Below the pieces are notes generated by a model, which saw only the letters and a list, made by a program, of their open reading frames with translations, was not told where the DNA came from and searched no databases. This document shows, piece by piece, positions 6,683 through 9,108 of a stretch of DNA of 9,108 nt. Source of the DNA: Candidatus Zixiibacteriota bacterium (GTDB lineage: Bacteria > Zixibacteria > MSB-5A5 > SM1-73); NCBI GenBank assembly GCA_029933635.1, contig JAOZNS010000104.1:1-9108 (forward strand). Reading direction: 5' to 3'. Position 1 is the stretch's first letter, and every line of letters begins with the position of its first letter. The position numbers and the translations under genes were made by a program.

Positions 6683-7348
6683 TTTGAAAAAGGATAACCT
6701 CTGATACAGCTTGGCATCTGAGACCACCACCGCTCCTCCAATTATATCCGAATGTCCACTTAGATACTTGGTGTGCTATGCACAACCAGGTCCGCACCTG
6801 TTCAAGAGGCTGTTGGAGATAGTGGGTGGCAAAGTGTTATCTACTACCAAAAGCAAATCCTTTTCTTTGGCTATCTCTGCCACCTTCTGGATGTCTATTA
6901 TCTTAAGCAATGGATTGGAAGGAGTTTCGATAAAGATCAGTTTCGTGTTCCTCTTGATGGCTTTTCTTATATTTTCAACATCGGTGGCATCCACGAATTC
7001 AAAGCTCAGTTGATAGTCCTCATATAATTGAGTGAAAAGTCGATAGGTTCCGCCATACACATCGTTATTACAAATGACGTGGGTTCCTGAGGCAAAAAGG
7101 TTCATGACTGTATTTATGGCGGCCATGCCACTGGCAAAAGCCAATCCATACTTTCCATTTTCCAGAACTGTCAGATTTTTCTCCAGAGCGGTTCGAGTGG
7201 GGTTGGAGGTTCAGGAATAAACGTATCCTTTATCTTTACCCGGTGCTTCCACCACATAGGTGGATGTCTGGTATATGGGAGGAATTATAGCTCCAGTTGA
7301 AGGGTCAGGCGATTGCCCAGCATGAATCACTTTGGTTTCGAATCTCGT
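6683..7348 (-). pseudogene. Cystathionine gamma-lyase/synthase-type PLP enzyme, multiply inactivated and truncated
   Basis: The reading frame begins with RFETKVIHAGQSPDPSTGAI, as in the Cys/Met-metabolism PLP family, at codon 2. The place of the start is ACG at 7348-7346, six bases after AAGGAGG, so the original ATG has been lost. Codon 46, in the YSRTSNPTR motif, is TGA (7213-7211) where CGA would give arginine. The middle is well preserved (LAFASGMAAINTVM, NDVYGGTYRLF, IETPSNPLLKIIDI, LLVVDNT). Three single-base deletions near 6831, 6797 and 6772 then scramble the region leading to the PLP-lysine motif STTKYLSGHSD, whose lysine codon is at 6767-6769. Homology ends at SFFKK where the insertion sequence begins, so about the last 40 percent is absent. 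An intact enzyme would have split cystathionine to cysteine, completing reverse transsulfuration with the upstream gene. Family call is sure; gamma-lyase versus gamma-synthase is less so. Confidence 0.9.
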
Positions 7349-7354
7349 TTCTAT

Positions 7355-7361
7355 CCTCCTT
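7355..7361 (-). promoter_or_regulatory. Ribosome binding site of the dead gamma-lyase-type gene
   Basis: AAGGAGG on the minus strand overlaps the TAA stop of the beta-synthase gene at 7362-7360 and lies six bases before ACG 7348. Its good spacing to ACG, plus the family-typical (M)RFETKVIHAG start, shows that ACG replaced an ATG. It also shows the two genes were translationally coupled in one operon. Confidence 0.75.
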
Positions 7362-8328
7362 ATAAAAATCCCTTCTCTTTCATCCAGTCATCATTATATA
7401 TCTTGCTCAGATATCTGGCTCCAGTATCCGGCAGGATCACCACCACTGTTTTGTCATCATCTAAGTCCTTAGCCACCTGAAGGGTGGCCCACACAGCTGC
7501 GCCACTTGAGCCTCCGGCAAAGATCCCCTCCTCCTTTGCTAATCTCCTGGCCATCAAGAAGGAATCTTTATCTGTCACCTGGATAAAATCATCGATATAC
7601 TCAAACTGCATGGTGGGCACCAGCATATCTTCCCCTATCCCTTCCACCAGATACAGATGTGGCTCTATCAATTTCTTTGTCTTGAAATAGTCATAAAATA
7701 CCGATCCCTCTGGGTCCACCGCAACGGTTTTAATCTCCTGTTTCCTCTCTTTTAGATATTTGCAAGCTCCAGACATGGTGCCTCCGGTTCCAACTCCTCC
7801 CACCAGATAATCGATCTTTCCTTCAGTCTGGTCCCAGATCTCTGGTCCGGTGGTTTTATAATGAGCTTCAGGATTTTTCAAGTTCTGGTATTGCCCCACA
7901 AAATAGGAATTTGGGGTCTCGGAGTGAATTCTTTTTGCTTGTTCGTAATAGCTCTGGGGTGAATCGGGAGGAACCTCGGTGGGGGTAACGATAACTTCAG
8001 CACCAAAAGCCTTTAAAAGGTCTATTTTTTCTTTGCTCATCTTGTCCGGAATGGTAAAAATGGCATGATATCCTTTAATAGCCGCATACATTGCTACGGC
8101 CACCCCAGTATTACCTGAAGTGGCCTCAACAATGGTACCGCCCGGTTTGAGCTTTCCGTCCTTCTCTGCTTGCTTCAACATGTAAAGCGCCATTCGATCT
8201 TTCACGCTCCCCCCGGGATTCAAAAATTCCAGTTTGGCTAAAATCTTTGCTTTTATCCCCTGGGTTACTCGGTTTAATTTCACCAAAGGTGTATTTCCTA
8301 TCAGCTGAGAAACATCTTCATAATACAT
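7360..8328 (-). CDS. Cystathionine beta-synthase / cysteine synthase-family PLP enzyme
   Basis: The protein has 322 residues and appears intact. ATG 8328 has AGGAGG four bases upstream. It is a fold-type II PLP enzyme: GNTPLVKLN at 11-19, the PLP lysine K43 in NPGGSVKDRMA, the substrate loop TSGNTG at 70-75, the phosphate-binding GVGTGGT at 178-184, and GGSSG at 272-276. The segment TPTEVPPDSPQSYYEQAKR with QYQNLKNPEAHY, and VEGIGED...ILPDTGARYLSKI, fit cystathionine beta-synthases (including the MccA type) better than CysK. It lacks C-terminal CBS (Bateman) domains, so it would not be controlled by S-adenosylmethionine through them. The reaction is serine or O-acetylserine plus homocysteine to cystathionine, and sulfide may also be used to make cysteine. 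The downstream partner gene is dead, so the cell may now rely on direct sulfhydrylation or on a gamma-lyase elsewhere. A leader with attenuator features precedes it. Confidence 0.92.
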   Translation of the reverse strand: MYYEDVSQLIGNTPLVKLNRVTQGIKAKILAKLEFLNPGGSVKDRMALYMLKQAEKDGKLKPGGTIVEATSGNTGVAVAMYAAIKGYHAIFTIPDKMSKEKIDLLKAFGAEVIVTPTEVPPDSPQSYYEQAKRIHSETPNSYFVGQYQNLKNPEAHYKTTGPEIWDQTEGKIDYLVGGVGTGGTMSGACKYLKERKQEIKTVAVDPEGSVFYDYFKTKKLIEPHLYLVEGIGEDMLVPTMQFEYIDDFIQVTDKDSFLMARRLAKEEGIFAGGSSGAAVWATLQVAKDLDDDKTVVVILPDTGARYLSKIYNDDWMKEKGFL

Positions 8329-8449
8329 AGCTCCTCCTAGTGGTGATGTGCTCTGGGTTTACTATCTTGTCTGCCTCAACAAGCTTTTAAAAAATGACGG
8401 TTTTTTCACCAAAATTGAATATAAAAAACTTACTTAAGAAACTAAAATC

Positions 8450-8482
8450 AAAAACCCACCATCTTTTCACTGGGATGGTGGG
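8450..8482 (-). terminator. Rho-independent terminator in the beta-synthase leader (attenuator)
   Basis: On the minus strand, CCCACCATC (8482-8474) pairs perfectly with GATGGTGGG (8463-8455) across a ten-base loop. TTTTT (8454-8450) and then GATTTT follow directly. It lies about 120 bases before the start codon of the beta-synthase gene and downstream of a short cysteine-rich frame. It would therefore stop transcription before the gene unless the 5' arm is captured by the alternative pairing. The strand is fixed by the T-run, since no such run follows it on the plus strand. Confidence 0.8.
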
Positions 8483-8556
8483 GTAAGTTTCTCAAAGCCT
8501 AGATCTACTATTTGGGCTGGTTGGTCAATTCATAATCCTCCTTTTTACCCACCACC
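8473..8556 (-). promoter_or_regulatory. Candidate antiterminator pairing competing with the terminator
   Basis: In the minus-strand transcript GGTGGTGGGTAA (8556-8545) can pair with TTACCCCACCATCC (8486-8473) in twelve base pairs with two single-base bulges. The second segment contains the whole 5' arm of the terminator, so both structures cannot form at once. The first segment lies over codons 38-42 of the leader peptide, just downstream of its last two cysteine codons. That is the geometry expected for ribosome-controlled attenuation. The pairing is read by eye and no folding energy was computed. Confidence 0.6.
8514..8532 (+). repeat. Short direct repeat, copy 1 (in the leader)
   Basis: GGGCTGGTTGGTCAATTCA matches 8761-8778 (GGGCTG-TTGGTCAACTCA) with one gap and one mismatch. 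It covers the stop codon of the leader frame. It may be a regulator site, a trace of the neighbouring insertion sequence end, or chance. Confidence 0.5.
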
Positions 8557-8668
8557 GATGTTGCCCCAGGCAACAATTGGAAATCTGGACGCAACTACAA
8601 CAAAGGGGAGAACAGCACAAAAAACCCGTTGATGCCTGAGGATTTTGTTCGGATAACTGATATAGCAC
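8525..8668 (-). CDS. Cysteine-rich leader peptide, 47 residues, candidate attenuator
   Basis: GTG 8668 is preceded by AAGGAG with a seven-base spacer, and the frame runs 47 codons to TGA 8527-8525. Seven codons are cysteine: 18, 19, 23, 24, 26, 32 and 33, in FLCCSPLCCSC and NCC. Such a density directly upstream of a cysteine/cystathionine synthesis gene, between a promoter and an intrinsic terminator, matches leader peptides that sense the amino acid by ribosome stalling (trp and his paradigm). Cysteine-rich leader frames before sulfur genes have been described in actinobacteria. The last cysteine codons lie in a small hairpin (8559-8575). A ribosome stalled there would leave the antiterminator arm at 8545-8556 free. 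No signal or conserved protein domain is visible, so the peptide itself may have no function. The start is GTG and another frame in the region is also open, so certainty is moderate. Confidence 0.6.
   Translation of the reverse strand: MLYQLSEQNPQASTGFLCCSPLCCSCVQISNCCLGQHRWWVKRRIMN
8559..8575 (-). promoter_or_regulatory. Hairpin over the last cysteine codons of the leader frame
   Basis: TGTTGCC and GGCAACA form a perfect seven-base stem with a three-base loop. In the minus transcript the 5' arm carries cysteine codons 32 and 33 and the 3' arm ends just before the antiterminator strand. It may serve as a pause or protector hairpin of the attenuator. Only the base pairing is seen; the role is inferred. 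Confidence 0.55.
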
Positions 8669-8688
8669 TGCTTTACTCCTTATATTAA

Positions 8689-8717
8689 AAAATAATAATC
8701 CTGACTAAATTTGTCAA
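8689..8717 (-). promoter_or_regulatory. Candidate sigma-70-type promoter for the leader and beta-synthase gene
   Basis: TTGACA (8717-8712, a perfect -35 box) and TATTTT (8694-8689) are separated by 17 bases in an AT-rich stretch. Transcription would begin near 8682, just before the AAGGAG ribosome binding site of the leader frame, giving a very short 5' untranslated region. The -35 box lies about 35 bases beyond the stop of the transposase remnant. A competing TATTAT box has only 14-base spacing and was not chosen. Confidence 0.55.
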
Positions 8718-8750
8718 GTTATTTTTGCCGAATTTCTAAAAAAGGCTATG

Positions 8751-9108
8751 TCAAGGTAGGGGGCTGTTGGTCAACTCACAGAATTTTTGAATCATTAAAT
8801 TCCACCAAGCTGAATTTTTCCACAGAATCCATAGCAGATATAAATAGTAGAGTTGTTTTAAAGAAAGCAACCCCTTCTCAGTTATCTTCTCCTGATAATA
8901 TTTGACCAGCCTCTTGATTTTTGAACAGTGGAAGTCAAAAGGGCTTGAATGGCTACTTTATCCGATCCTCTATAGATGGCTGCCTTAACCCATGAGAGTT
9001 TTTAGCTTGAGCAAAAGAAGTCTTTGCATAGGTGTTGGGCTGTTTGATGGTAGCCTTAGCTCTTTGGGTCTTAAGATGGGCTAAAACATCCTGTCGATCA
9101 GACCCTAT
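8751..9108 (-). pseudogene. C-terminal remnant of an IS1182-type transposase, frameshifted, cut by the window edge
   Basis: Reading inward from the right edge, the frame gives DRQDVLAHLKTQRAKATI, then TSFAQAKNSHGLR. A one-base loss near 8981-8985 changes frame to AAIYRGSDKVAIQALLTSTV. A second loss near 8917-8922 leads to IKRLVKYYQEKITEKG and on to TGA 8753-8751. The string (E)RSFAxAKxxHGLRxAxYRGxxKVxxQxLLTxxxQNxKR is the usual C-terminal signature of IS1182-family DDE transposases. The glutamate expected before RSFA appears to be lysine, which would remove the third catalytic residue. The N-terminal two thirds would lie outside the window. No terminal inverted repeat could be confirmed because the other end is not present. 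The coding capacity after YYQEK may be read-through rather than original protein. Confidence 0.72.
8761..8778 (+). repeat. Short direct repeat, copy 2 (near the end of the transposase remnant)
   Basis: GGGCTGTTGGTCAACTCA, the second copy of the repeat at 8514-8532, lies within the last codons of the frame read from the transposase remnant, about 45 bases upstream of the candidate -35 box. The flanks of the two copies do not match each other. Confidence 0.5.

Noticed and set aside
5786..6696. AAAGGATA at 5786-5793 and 6689-6696 as an 8-bp target duplication of the IS1595-type element
   Set aside because: The length fits the family, but the copies lie at unequal distances outside the terminal repeats (13 and 6 bases), so they do not mark the element ends. 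Chance in AT-rich DNA is more likely.
7211..7213. In-frame TGA in the gamma-lyase gene as recoding (UGA as an amino acid)
   Set aside because: Other genes in the window end with TGA at the expected place, and the same gene has a lost start and frameshifts, so it is an ordinary nonsense mutation.
8525..8542. AGGAGG-ATT-ATG-AAT-TGA as an independent two-codon frame in the leader
   Set aside because: The bases encode Arg-Arg-Ile-Met-Asn in the longer leader frame and the spacer is only three bases. Probably incidental.
8518..8604. Second open frame across the leader (LRPDFQLLPGATSVVGK, ending TNQPK-stop)
   Set aside because: It has no start codon with a ribosome binding site and is closed upstream by TAG. 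The cysteine-rich frame has both start signals and a fitting context.
8450..8690. SAM riboswitch or T-box instead of a leader peptide
   Set aside because: I see no GGTGGA...GATGAAACC-type SAM-I core and no T-box GGTGG(A/T)ACCGCG element. A novel class of riboswitch cannot be excluded by eye.
8711..8905. Plus-strand 64-codon frame over the transposase remnant
   Set aside because: The opposite strand carries recognisable transposase motifs, and this frame shows no family resemblance.

Overview
The window reads as chromosome from an uncultured, probably anaerobic or respiring bacterium of moderate GC content. The standard genetic code is in use, with TAA and TGA stops and strong GGAGG ribosome binding sites. 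I cannot name the phylum. Multihaem cytochrome, HybA/HybB-like and GcvH-like gene sets of this kind are familiar from Desulfobacterota and several candidate phyla.

Left part, 58-5481, plus strand: a six-gene respiratory cluster. Two tandem paralogous membrane-anchored GcvH-like proteins are followed by an exported octahaem c-type cytochrome. Next come a Tat-exported protein with four 4Fe-4S clusters and a C-terminal anchor (HybA-like) and a ten-helix quinone-site protein (HybB/NrfD-like). The last gene is a third GcvH-like protein with an extra N-terminal cysteine motif. The three middle proteins make a plausible quinone/periplasmic cytochrome c oxidoreductase. No hydrogenase or molybdopterin catalytic subunit lies in the window. 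None of the GcvH-like proteins has a lysine at the normal lipoylation position, so they are probably not glycine-cleavage carriers. Nothing can be assigned in bases 1-57 except the ribosome binding site of the first gene.

Middle, 5482-6682: about 325 bp without a convincing gene but with a compact set of inverted repeats. It is followed by a decayed IS1595-type element with recognisable terminal inverted repeats and a transposase broken in at least three places.

Right part, 6683-9108, minus strand: a sulfur amino acid operon. An intact cystathionine beta-synthase/cysteine synthase-family gene is followed by a dead cystathionine gamma-lyase-type gene. The dead gene has a lost start codon, a nonsense codon, three single-base deletions and a 3' end cut off at the insertion sequence. 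Upstream of the intact gene is a roughly 350-nt leader. It contains a promoter, a 47-codon open frame with seven cysteine codons and its own ribosome binding site, and mutually exclusive antiterminator and terminator pairings. This reads as a cysteine-sensing transcription attenuator and is the most interesting element of the window. The right edge holds the decayed C-terminal part of an IS1182-type transposase.

The two operons converge on the insertion-sequence junction. The intact respiratory genes and the intact cystathionine beta-synthase gene contrast with the decayed genes around them.
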